Origin: Clavelina lepadiformis
Lineage: Eukaryota > Chordata > Ascidiacea > Aplousobranchia > Clavelinidae
Direction: 5' to 3'
DNA length: 64,000 nucleotides
Assembly: GCF_947623445.1 (NCBI RefSeq)
Contig: NC_135244.1
Span: 8,928,001-8,992,000, forward strand
The notes below the pieces were generated by a model. The model was not told the origin of the DNA. It did not search any database and saw only the letters and a list, made by a program, of their open reading frames with translations. Shown here in pieces: positions 1 through 11,273 of the stretch. Positions within the stretch are counted from its first letter, which is position 1. The number at the start of each line of letters is the position of its first letter. The position numbers were made by a program, and so were the translations under genes.

Positions 1-2431
1 AACAGCTATGTATAGCCACATAATACAACATACGCAAATTTTAAATAACGGATTTTTTTCCCAGCCACAGAACACACAATGGCTTACTAAAAACGCCAAT
101 TATCTAAATTATTAGAATTCACTATTAAAATAGCTATAATACCATAACAGACATAATTTTAGCGTTTATTACGAGTTTAATGAAAGCTAATCAGCTGATG
201 CCCATTGTATTGTATATTCCCATTATATACCAGGTCTTAAAGCAATTATATAGTTGGAACCCACGCAAGGAGTTGACGTTCTGCAGTTTGGATGCCGCAT
301 ATGCTACATGACTACGTGACTCACCGCATATATTTCCTAATGATTAGCATATATGAGCAGCATTACGATATCTGATCTTTATATTATATAGATGGTTTCC
401 TTCCCACAATGTTTAGTTAAAAATGTGGTGAGCCCATAAAGGAATGCAACTCTTGTGTGAATCACAGTTAGTTGCAATAACATTACGATGCTTGGTGTCG
501 TTGCAATGGAAGAGAAAGTCCTATGTAAACCGTAAATTAATCATAGCATGAATTTTGAAAAAAGTTGGGACTGCTACGTTCTGTGCACTGACAAAAGCGA
601 CGGCACTATTCTTACGTTTATGTGGCCGTGATTATACGCTTGCACAAATGGAGCAAGCTCGAGGTATAAGCAGAAAGCCGAGCAATTTCTATTGCTTGTA
701 AAAGCAGTAAAATTGATTTTTTATTGATCAGACATTGCCAGCAGTCACTTACCTAGCAAGATTTTGCAAATAAAGGTTTCCCATAACTTCCATAAGTACC
801 AGGGATTTGTCTTGCGCATGTAAGATGGGAGATAAAATTACTTGTCAGGTGAATGGAAATTATTTCTTGGAAATTCTTTCGTTCGAGTATGCCAAATAAT
901 GGATGTCAGCCTGACAGCTTATGGCTCGTTATGTTGACAGTGTTTCCCGTGGAACTAAATGCTTGTAGCCGCAAAAGTTTCCAGAAAAGCTGTATGCCAA
1001 AACCGCAAACCAGCTCTGAATGAGAGACGTTTTCGTAGCGTTTTAAATTTAGGCCATATCATATTATTTTTAATGACTTGGACCTATTGTTTCCAACAAC
1101 TGGGCAGTGATCATTTCCTTATTTGAAATGCGCGACCTTTCGAAAGATTCAGCCGGAAAATTAAGCTAATGCTTTGTGGGAAATGTACAAATTGCGAGCT
1201 GTATTGAGGTAACGAGTTTCCGACAGCAAACACGTGTTTGTCTGTGTAGGTCAAGAAAAAAGTTTGAAAGCAGAGAAAGTTTAACCAAAGTTGTTAATAA
1301 CTTTGAGATGACATTCTAGAATTGCAGCGAGTACGATTTACATCACATCGGTGCGTATAAATAGGTTTTGCGCGGATGCAAGCAGAAAATAGCAGTAATA
1401 ACTTGACTATGGCGGTCATGTGAAAATCAGATTGGACACTGGACAGTGCTGACGAGAGAAGCACGATAAGTTATCGATGCGCGAAATAAATAGTGCTGCA
1501 CATATTTAATCGGTTTTTTAAAGAAAACTTCAGAGAGCCTTAAAACTTTATGAAATGTAATACAAATTTGGGTTAATTCCAAGGACTCAACTAGAACAAA
1601 AAGTCAATTAAAGTAGATACAATTCTTTTATCGCCATTTGGGCAGACATTTTACAGACATTTCTACTTTATTTAACATTGCTATATCATATATAAGGCAA
1701 ATTAATTGAATGCTATTAAGGTAACTAAACATTTTAAGATGTTAAACGTACTGTCATGTTGTAAAATTTGTGGGTAGCCCGTATGATATTGCTGAAAGAA
1801 CAGTTTTTATTCGTTTTGTTATAGAGATTAGCAATGAAATAGAAAATTGACCCAGGCGTCTCACACGCTGAGAACATCCTTTTAAAATTTTTTTTACTGA
1901 ACCACAAGCTCAGACTCTATCAAACAAACTGTTTAGAGGAGAGATAATTCTTCACTTTTAACAAAATTTTTCCTCTCTAATTGGTTGTTGATGCCCGTAG
2001 CTCTATGTACAAGCAGCATTCTGTCCAAAGCATGAGTTTTGGATTACATAAAATTCAGTTAAACCAGCAGTTTGGAAAAGATATTTGTAGCTTTATTAAG
2101 AGAAATATTTTGTCATTCAAATGATGATGGTACAAAGATCAATAAACAGTATAGATCTTGTAAGACCAATACTATTTATTAATTTTTAACCCTGATATAA
2201 ACAATATTGTTTGGTTGATCTAGAAAATCACAAAAACAGGAACATATTACAGTAATGTGTGTTATGGTTGTCAGATTGTTGTAGGTTATATAGTCAGATT
2301 TATTCTATGACATGTGTTCTGAATAGCTGCATGAATTATTTACTGAAAACAACCGTTTTTTGCCTACAATTACGTTGAATTTTGTATGGTTATGATTGTG
2401 TTATTTTTTATTATAAGCTGTCACTATTTTA
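1..2431. other. Non-genic 5' flank
   Basis: I find no convincing exon, RNA gene or repeat in this AT-rich stretch. No open frame of 60 codons or more lies here on either strand. It may hold the promoter and untranslated exons of the GPCR that starts at 2842. Confidence 0.5.
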
Positions 2432-2660
2432 CTGGGAAAAATGGCGCGTTCTTTCGCTATTTTTCATAGTTTCTCTTTAACCTAATTTAAATGTTAAATG
2501 TAAACAATGTAACCTATATCTACCTTCTAATCTAACTCTAACTCCAATAAAACCTTAATTAACTAAAGTCACCTTTTTGCATACACATTCTCCGAACCTA
2601 ACCGCCTATCTTTAACTACAGGCTACGTGACCATCCTAAGGTGAAATAATCACTTCGTAG
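2432..2660 (+). repeat. Dispersed repeat, copy A
   Basis: This segment aligns, with small gaps, to the reverse complement of 14949-15175. Shared words include ACCTTCTAATCTAA, CTAACTCCAAT, AAAACCTTAA, TTTTTGCAT and CAGGCTACGTGACC, in the same order and spacing. No terminal repeat or target duplication was found for this copy. The other copy sits inside an inverted-repeat element (14807-15514), so this may be the inner part of the same family. Confidence 0.65.
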
Positions 2661-2841
2661 GTCTTCATTATATTTGGCTTTTTGCCGAAACAACGAATTA
2701 AATAGTACCGTTAAGACTAAATATGCCAATAAACCAATTTGTTATTCATATCGATTTTTCATTTCCGAAATGCTTATACTTTAAAGGTGTTTTGATATAA
2801 GCTCTACACTTGCTCTCAAAGAAGGTTTTGCGGAATTAAAT

Positions 2842-5494
2842 ATGGAAATATCAACAGAGGCGTTGAACAGCGTTACCGTTTCAACTTGGAGTTATTTGAA
2901 GAATGAAAGCAGAAACATAACATGCGTTAGCCGACAAACTCCAACATTTCTTATATTTTGTTTGTTTCCTACAATGGCTGTTTTCATCAATCTGGTAATA
3001 TTAGCTGCAGTATTGCGTAAGGCTCGAAAACTCATGCGTCAAAGTCATGTCTATCTCCATGTCAGCTCGACTTTGATAGGAAACGTTTTGTTTTCTATTT
3101 TAGCGTTGATACAGGTATTTAACTATTTGTACGTTAATGTTATAGCTTTTTAATACTTTAAAATGAAACTTTTTCGATCCAAGATGTATTTTATATCGGT
3201 TATTATTCAAGAATTGTCATCGTATATAGATCACCTATCAATCAAATATTAATACAGTATCAATTAAATGTCAATGTCAAGTGCACGATTAACATTTGCC
3301 CGCAGTTGAAGTCAATTGATAGGCCTACTATTAGTTGAGTTAAAATCCGCAAACAGGCTTGTTTTTCCATGTCAAATTGTTTCCCGAAAACGCCACTGTA
3401 TCTGCAACAAGTTAACGAAGTGATTTTGACCGTAACACATTGATATTGTCTTATCAACGTCGTCTCTTTTTAGATGCGTAATTTTATTTAAAATTTCTTG
3501 TTTACAGTTGTTAAGCTTATATTTTCACATCGGCGGTGACCCCGATCATCCCGACCCAGCCTACCGCAGCGTCGTACGGCAAACTTCAAGCCAGTGGTGG
3601 ACGTTTCATAAATCGTTTTTGTGTGGAATGTTTGTCATCATGTGTGGAAATATAGGTAACGTAGGAAATATGTTTTTCTATACTGTAATGCCAGGGTTTA
3701 TATAATTAATTCAAGATACGGTGTCGGTCAACTGAACTCTGTGGTAGATTCAACCTTTTTAAATTGAGTTGAGTAATACTAGGCCTATATATAATTAAAT
3801 TTCTCAAGCATTGGGTGAGCTGATGTAGGCCTATTAAGCATTGGGTTAACTGTACTTTAATTTATCGCGGTAGATTTACCATTATACGCCGTTAAGATCA
3901 TTTTTATCACAGTATTTACTGAAAAGTGAAAATGTCAAATGTTTTGCTATTTCGACCTTTCAGGCCTTCTCATTGATTGCATCAGGCACAATACTTGCTC
4001 TGCTTTGCGAACGGCAGCTGGTCATAGATCATACCAGAACGATTCCGGAAGCAGATGGAAGAAAAGGTGAATATGTCATGTTTTTGTGTTATTTTCTTTT
4101 GCGCGTTGCTTATTTGATAAAACGCGCATACTAAGACAACCCTGGTCACCGGGCTCGAACGATAGAAAATGGTCGCCGACATTAAGTCGTAAAAATTTCC
4201 ACAATCAGAGGATATAAAGATTATGACATCACCTCCATCACCAAAGTGTGAATGGTAGAAATAATAAAAGCGGTTTTGTTTTTTCCCTTTCTGGGGCTCT
4301 CGCTTTCTCTGAAGTCAGCGATGGATAACACAATTGCAATTTCCCAGAATACTTACAAGACGTCAACGCGCATACCTACTAATCTCACTGTTATGGATCA
4401 TTCCATTCATATATGTTGTTGTTCCTGTCGGAGGATGGAATTGTTCCCAAGTTTGTCACTGTTTGAGTCAATGTTTTTCCCCCAACCATCGTTTCAAGCC
4501 ATCAGATTATGCCTGTTCTCGCGCGTTTCCTCCAATGGCAAATTCGTGGCTTGCCGTGGTTGTAGGTGGTTGGCTGTTCTGTCTTCTTGCAACCATTTAT
4601 TTGTTGAAAAGGTAATGCTAAGTAGTAAACGAAAGTGAAAATACCTTAAGTATTTCTAAAGTTGCATAAAAAAAGAATAAAAGTACAAAACAAATAAAGA
4701 AATCATAAATCTCGATAAACAAAAAATGTAAATGGCCAAAAAGTATACTTTGTAAATGGTTGTTTCGTTACAGATCTGTTCAAAAAGTTACCAAAATGTG
4801 GGCACAATGTAGCATTAAACGCGACAGTTACCAGAATGAGGAGCTTGTTCAGCCGAATGGGCGGAAAGCAACGATGGCCTCAATACAAGAAATTTCGAGA
4901 AATGATTCCGATGTAAAGACACCAGAAAAAAACATAATTGATTCAACTGCTTCCTTTGACACGAACGATAACTGCAATTCCCTACACGGTCTGGTGACAA
5001 AGACGGTTGTGGGTGACCCGAAGGATGACGTGTTTGTTGATGACTCTGTGGCCGACGAAAATAGCTCCGGGAAGAAATGGGAAAGTCAAGTTATACCGGA
5101 GCGGAAATACTTCAGCGTTGGACGTGATAGGAAGTGTCCCAGAGTCTCTCGCACATCTGACACATCCACCAGCACCGTGTGCAAAGCAAAAGGATACGGT
5201 ACGCACCGTCGCATGTTGGAACACTTGCGCAATACCAGAGCCACTACCTTTAGCTTGCGTTTTGTTATTTGGCTTACGGTATCCTTCGTGCTCTGTACAG
5301 CGCCCAGCATGGCCATTCTGACGGTCGATATGCTCACGCCAAGCCTAAAGCTCGATATGGTTGTACTTAACACATGTCTGCTGTGCCCTTTTGTTTACTG
5401 TTATATTTGCCCATTTATTCTGGTTAAGTGCCTTCCGGGAGTTAAGACATCACTTTCAGCTCTGATTCTCAGTGTTTATTCAACTACTGACTGA
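2842..5494 (+). CDS. Rhodopsin-like G-protein-coupled receptor, orphan
   Basis: Seven-transmembrane receptor in about five exons: 2842-3114, 3508-3655, about 3964 or 3986 to 4066, about 4319-4611, and 4774-5494 (TGA at 5492). Exon 1 codes an N-glycosylatable N-terminus (NES, NIT) and TM1 to early TM2; exon 2 has TM2-TM3; exon 3 reads ILALLCERQLVI, an E-R-Q version of the DRY motif; exon 4 holds TM4 (LLISLLWIIPF) and TM5 (WLAVVVGGWLFCLLATIY). The last exon has a loop of about 160 residues, TM6 (FVIWLTVSFVLCTAPS) and TM7 (LLCPFVYCYICPF), where CPFVY stands for the usual NPxxY. Start chosen as the first in-frame ATG with a good N-terminus. The junctions around exon 3 do not settle: the strongest splice sites keep phase with exon 4 but put exon 3 in a frame that is not TM3-like. 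I cannot assign a ligand class. Confidence 0.72.
4137..4187 (+). repeat. SINE fragment in GPCR intron
   Basis: A short piece resembling the conserved inner block of the window's tRNA-derived SINEs: CTGGTCACCGGGCTCGAACG then GGTCGCCGACATTAA. The other copies read CTGGTAACCGGGACTCGAGC then ATCGCCAGGTTTAA (28701-28916, minus) and CAGGGCTCGAGC then GTCGCCGGGTTTAA (39838-40162). Head and tail are missing. Confidence 0.5.
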
Positions 5495-7756
5495 ATAGGC
5501 TTTAAGTTGAAGGCTTTTTATGTCTTCTGTCATAAAAGAAAACTTTTTGACAATAACGGATAGATCAATCATGTTAGATCGCGAAGCGTTTTCGTTTTAT
5601 ACTGCGTTTACTATATAGATGTTGTTGTTGAATCGTTTTTGCCTGTTAAAGTTGAATTGCTGGACATCCTAAGAGCATGCTTCAGGTGCTGGTAAGGTTG
5701 ATATAGTTCACTTTTTTGGTTATTAGATTGTCTGGTAGCCTATTATTGGAATTGTTATTTCAGGTGCTAATCCTACTGTACATAAAATGAAATATACATA
5801 CAACTGTCTCATATATATGTTCAGATAGCAATATGCCATTACTGTACTCGTGTTAAGGTATAACCATAATGATGAAGATTTCCGTTTCGAAATAAGTAAC
5901 TGAAATGTTTTACTGCCGCTAAAAATAGCTTTGATGTCGTATACACATGAAGAGGGCATTATATCCGTGAGAAGTATGGATGTAGGCCTAGTCTGATCCG
6001 GTAAACAAAAACTACAGTTGTTACGTTAAACCACGAAAACGTTCTGCTGAGTTATTCACGGCAAGAACATATACATACACTTTAAGACGTTGCGTCTTTG
6101 TTAGCCGAGGAATTAGCTTTTGACATTTCTTGTCAATCAATTCTATTCATTCGTAATATACCTACAGCTCTTTAAAAAGATTGTAATATACAAAATACCA
6201 TTATGGTCGCTTTTAGTACGTTTTCATTCTAAATATCTAAGTATTGCCTTTCAGTACTTCAACATTTAGCAAACGTACGGTGAAGATAAGTTGTTTGAAC
6301 AACGCGTTAAGCCTTTTTGTGTTGGATCAATTTGAAAAAGGAATTAATTCTAACTATATTTGACACATTACCACTTCAGTATTTAGCAGACATTACCATT
6401 TCTGTGATGTGACGTTCGACTAAGCGATTAAACCGTAATCTAACATACGTCAGACAGTTTTGTTGTCGTTTTATGGGTGAGTTGACAGATATTTCTTTAT
6501 AGTTACAAAAATATTGCGAAGGAAATGAAACTATAGAAGCATAGATATTTTTCCCAAATAATGTGGTTTATAAATGTAGGATCTTAACATTTTGATGGAA
6601 TCTAAAAATACTTTCAGAAAGATCGCCATATATCGATAATAATCAGCAGTTTGGGATAACCGTAACAGAAAGTATAAGTAAAGATTGGGTGAAATTGAAA
6701 TGCTAAAAACTGTAGAATTAAGTTTATCAAAAGGTTTGCAGTTCTTAAGCTTTTTAAATCGCAAACATATGCAAGGCAACAGTAGGCTATGTAATACAAT
6801 CAGAGTTGAAGATAGCCCAAACAATTTTTATTGCAATTAGGCGATGAAACCATGCGAATTTATTATAGATATAAGCTGCTTGTCGAACCATTCTTCTACC
6901 ATACATGTTCCCGTCAAGGGTTTGACTGGTTGGCAAAGAAGCATCTTAACATTCCGTTGTCAAATTGTTAGCTTCTTACTTTTCGCCTTTGTTCGTTATT
7001 ATCGGCCCTACCTCGATTTTGAAAAATAGAACCGTGGAACTGATGAACCGAATTTGGACTTAAGTTCTTAAGAACTATCGAGTATTTCTACCCCGACTAG
7101 ATCTAACATAAATAGAATAATTCTGCAGTCGAAGGGTTTAGGTATATATTTACTTAGTTTGCGCTATTGAAAATCGTGATATAGCGTTCTTTAATAAATG
7201 TTTATCCAAGCATTATTCGGAATGAAAAGACGATCAGAAAACTTCTTGTTTGCTTTTTAATAATTCAATGGAAGAATATATAAAGCTGGTATTTTTAGAG
7301 TTGCCGATTATAACAAAAGGTTTCTCTTTTAACAACTAATTAACCCCTAACCTTCCAATCTCATCTTATGAAATTGCGGTTTTCTCTTATAGTTAAAAGC
7401 AAATAAGATACTTGTAGTAACAAAGAAGTGCCCTTACTTGTGTAATGAGTGTTAGGCGATAGATTTTTATTGACTAAGGAGTTTTAGTTTTAGCACCATA
7501 TTCGAATACGGCCTCTCTGTATCACTTCCATAGAATTAAACAAACCGTCATAATAGGAAAGTTTCTCTTCTACAGTAATATCTTACTGTACATTTGTTGT
7601 AGTTTGCTCCTAATCTAACCATATTGTGTATCAAAAGCACTGAAATATAAAATCACAATGATGCATAGAACTAATATGTCGTTGTTTCAAGTACGCTGTG
7701 TAGCATGGGGAATGAATAACGCTCCATTCGAAATAATGTAACTTAAACGTTCCAAA
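5495..7756. other. Intergenic, no gene seen
   Basis: Presumed GPCR 3' untranslated region followed by the upstream region of the ankyrin-repeat gene. Open frames here are short, AT-rich and overlap on both strands, without flanking splice signals or recognisable motifs. No repeat was recognised. Confidence 0.5.
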
Positions 7757-10700
7757 ATGGCGTTGCATTACGCAATTCGAAACAAGTTGCTGAGAGATGT
7801 AAGGTTTTTGGTAGAGGAAGGAACCGATGTAAATGCACGGGATAAAGAATGTCGCACACCTCTTATCATGTGTTGCCTTGAAGAAGACCAATTGTGGGCG
7901 GCAGGGGTTGCAAGAATGCTCCTCCAGGTAAGAATATAAAAAATATAGGGCGCATTGTGGTCAACTTAATTTAGCCCAGCATACATTTAAAATCTAGATT
8001 ATTTTAATGAATGCATTTAATAATTTTACAATGAAAACGTTTTTATTATTCTTTGTTACTTGTTTTATTTGTTTCTTTTTGGGTATTTCACTGATTTTAA
8101 TAATGGCTGTTAGACCAGTGAGCAACCGTCGCTTCGTTGAATCGTTTTCTGAGCACGAAATTCGATTTTTGAGTAGACGTCTAAAGACACTGTTTTCACT
8201 TTGCGTTTACTGAATTCTCAATTTAAATTTATTTCAACCTTATTGGCAATTTCTATTCTTGAAACTCGTATGGAAAGGAAGCCTCCGTTTAAGAGTTAGG
8301 GTAGATTCAAAATTGTTGAAATGTGGCATAGGGATGCAAAAAGAAATTTAACTAAATTTCAAAATTGACTTTTTATGACACCTGGTGATTCTGATTTAAT
8401 ATGATCACTTTGACCACGTAAACTTTTAATGCTGTTACACTGTCTTCTGCTAACGCATCCCTTCGTTTATGAATACCTGCATACGTTAATCATAAAAAAT
8501 TGTTCGTTCTTCAAGGCGTATTTCTGCGCCTTAATACAGCTCCCCAGTCGTCGGTCCTCTTTGCAAAGTGCTATATATACGATATGTCTTTTTCTCGATG
8601 CAGCACTTACCACAGATTGGTATGCCAAAAACAAATTCAATTTGTCTTGAGCTATTGCAAGAAAAACTTGTTTGTAATTGGTGTGGTTATCCAGGGTGTA
8701 ATTCTTGGTGTAATTAGGCCTACCCAGAGTAGGGTAGTAGTGCTAAGGGTACCAAAAGCGCTTATAGGTCAATCAATGAAACAATTTGATGTACGTCTTT
8801 TTGCTCTTTTGTTTCATTTTCAGAATTTTGGTTTGGCTGAAATCATTTGACCTCGACCACCTAAATGGAGTTTTTAAAGACAATGACGCTAATTTTGATT
8901 GTAACCAACTTCCTATAAGTTATACGTTTTCAATTTTTAGATGATTTATGTTTGAATAACTTGTTTATGTAGAAATAACAATCGTCTACAGTGTAACTTA
9001 ACCTTTATCATCTTTTGTCCTTAAGGTTGGCGCAAAAGTTGGAATACGCGATAAAGATGGAAGAAATTCCTTAATGTTTAGTTCAATGCTGGGACGTCTG
9101 GAACTTAACGAATTATTTTTAAAGGCCGTCGATTATGACCTCAACCAGGTGTATAAAAGCAAGCTTATTTTTAAATTGAAAATATTTTAACTTTAGTTTT
9201 TTTAGTATATTTGCATATTACATAGTAACGCTGTGACATTTGAAAGCACCTCTTTTTAGAGCGACGTAGTAGGAAATACAGCCCTCCACTACTCTGCATT
9301 GGCTGGAAACGAGACCATCATGGGAAATCTCATTGGCGCCCTTTTGCGGTCAGGTTTGGACATAAATGTTCGAAATAGATTGGGTCAGACTGCCGCTGCA
9401 CTTGCTCTACATCTTGGCCACATATCATGTGTTGAACTATTTCGCTATGGTTTTTCAAACAAACCTGCTGATTTTAGCACGAAGGTAAGCTCTAGGCCTA
9501 CTGTATAGGCTTTAAAACCACAACACATTTTTCTTAAGGTTGCTGTTCGCACAGATACCACCCTCTCTTCTTTTACGGCCTTGGCATAAAGACTTGGAAC
9601 TACTACAAAATCCTATAATGATGTTAAAAAATGCCATTAAAGATGCTAAATCGGGTGCAAATTTACACCGATCTAGACCGGATCTAAACCTACACCAGTT
9701 CCGACGAGGGACGGAAGTTCCGGAGAGTGTTATGATGCAAAAGACGAAAAGGAAACGTAAATCAAAGCATAACACCAATTATCAACCTAGTGAAAATCAA
9801 ACACGGAATCAATTTGAATCCAAACAAAATAACTCCCTTGATTTTATTAAAACTAAAACGGCGAAAGATATAAATGAAGCCTATGCTAATGGGAACCATG
9901 TACTAAAACCTTACACTACCAAAACACCATCGTGGAGAGACAACGTTTCAGACTTAATGGAGGTTAAGTGTGTTCAGGTTACACCTTCCTACCGATCGTC
10001 TGCAGTAGCGGTTAGTCAAGATTTTGATGACATATTCAAAGAGATTGTCAGTGAAAACGGAAGTTGCAATCAATCACGGCAATCAGTTGAAACCGAAGCC
10101 AACGGAGGTAGGACACAGGCCTATGTTTTTGATACAGAATTATCAATATATACAAACCCTTAATCCAAAAACCGCAGTTTAGACAAGCGTTTCAAGTTTT
10201 CGACAAGTTAATAAAATTTTGGTACAGATAAACAAATGACACAAACGAACGGAAGTCGGAGAAAAAGTATGATGCCTTCAACGGACTCAAATTCGATTCG
10301 TGCTAAAATCAAAGCCGATTTTGAAATGTTTGCGTTGCAAACAGGAAAGGACTGGAAACGAAGATCTCGAAAAGGTTCTACTCAGGTGAACGATCTCTCA
10401 TTGATGCAACGCCGAAAAACTGCGTTTGATCGACTTCCTGGAAAAGAAGCAGAGCACTCTTCATCGTCTTCTGGAACAGGGATTTCCTCTAAAGAGAAAA
10501 CGATCTTACACAAAAAGAACAAAAGCGACGAAGCAAAGAGAAGGCAATCGATGGCCGTAGGTCATATAAGGAAGAAACTCAGCTCACAACAGTTTGTGAT
10601 TGAAGAAATATCGAGCAAGATTGTTGAAACACCGTGTTCCGGGGATGACAAGGATCAAAATGCTGAAGAGCGTCCAGTCAAAGCTTCACTGCACAAGGCG

Positions 10701-10820
10701 GCAGGGTTTTCAGAGGACCAAAATTCATCACCATTCAAAGATGTGCAGCAAAAGATAAATGGACAAGGAATATTCCGAGATTTAAAGCAAACACTTTCCG
10801 ATATTGTAGAAGCAGTTTAG
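7757..10820 (+). CDS. Ankyrin-repeat protein with long basic C-terminal tail
   Basis: Five exons join in phase to about 554 residues: 7757-7927, 9026-9148, 9260-9484, 9555-10107, 10228-10820 (TAG). Every junction is GT-AG; the fourth exon uses the AG at 9553-9554, because the nearer AG at 9538 leads to a stop. Residues 1 to about 190 make about four ankyrin repeats: ALHYAIRNKLLRDVRFLVEE, then DVNARDKECRTPLI, IRDKDGRNSLMF, GNTALHYSALAGN and INVRNRLGQTAAALALHLGH. The rest is hydrophilic and rich in Lys, Ser, Gln and Asn, with basic clusters such as KTKRKRKSKH and RRKSMMPS that could be nuclear signals or phosphorylation sites. Ankyrin repeats bind protein partners; no catalytic domain is visible and I do not recognise a vertebrate orthologue. 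Its 3' end faces that of SHMT 450 bases away. Confidence 0.78.
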
Positions 10821-11273
10821 ATTTTTATTGCAGTAATTTATGTGCCCGTCCTGCTCTTTTACTCGCTTATAGCTTGTACACTAAAATATGCGTTTTTAAG
10901 ATTTCCAAACCGTCCAACTATTTGTGTAATATAATTTAGCGAGCTCTGAGCGCATTGCAGAAATAGTTTTCCGAGTTAAATGAGTGTTTGCTGGTATAGT
11001 GTTAACCGTTATGGAAAAGTTACGTTTTTTCGAATGTTTCTGTATAACAATCACGAAGCATAAAGTAACTAACAACTGTTAACAAAAGAAATTTCAAACA
11101 CTAAAACAAATGAATAACAGCACTAAAAACAATAAAATCAGAAGTTATGAATAACACCAAAAACACAGTCAACATGTCAAGGAACATAATACAGTACAGC
11201 GTCACCTTTCAGTCATATAAACAGCATAGCAAATTTTCATGAACAATTGCATAAGCGTTGGAAATAGTAAAAT
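10821..11273. other. Convergent 3' untranslated region
   Basis: Space between the stop codons of the ankyrin gene (+) and SHMT (-). It holds an AATAAA-like word near 11130 on the plus strand. No gene or repeat seen. The two transcripts may overlap at their 3' ends. Confidence 0.5.

Noticed and set aside
4252-4638. 128-codon plus frame overlapping GPCR exon 4.
   Set aside because: The overlapping frame from 4319 encodes clear TM4 and TM5 helices; the longer frame is a shadow of it.
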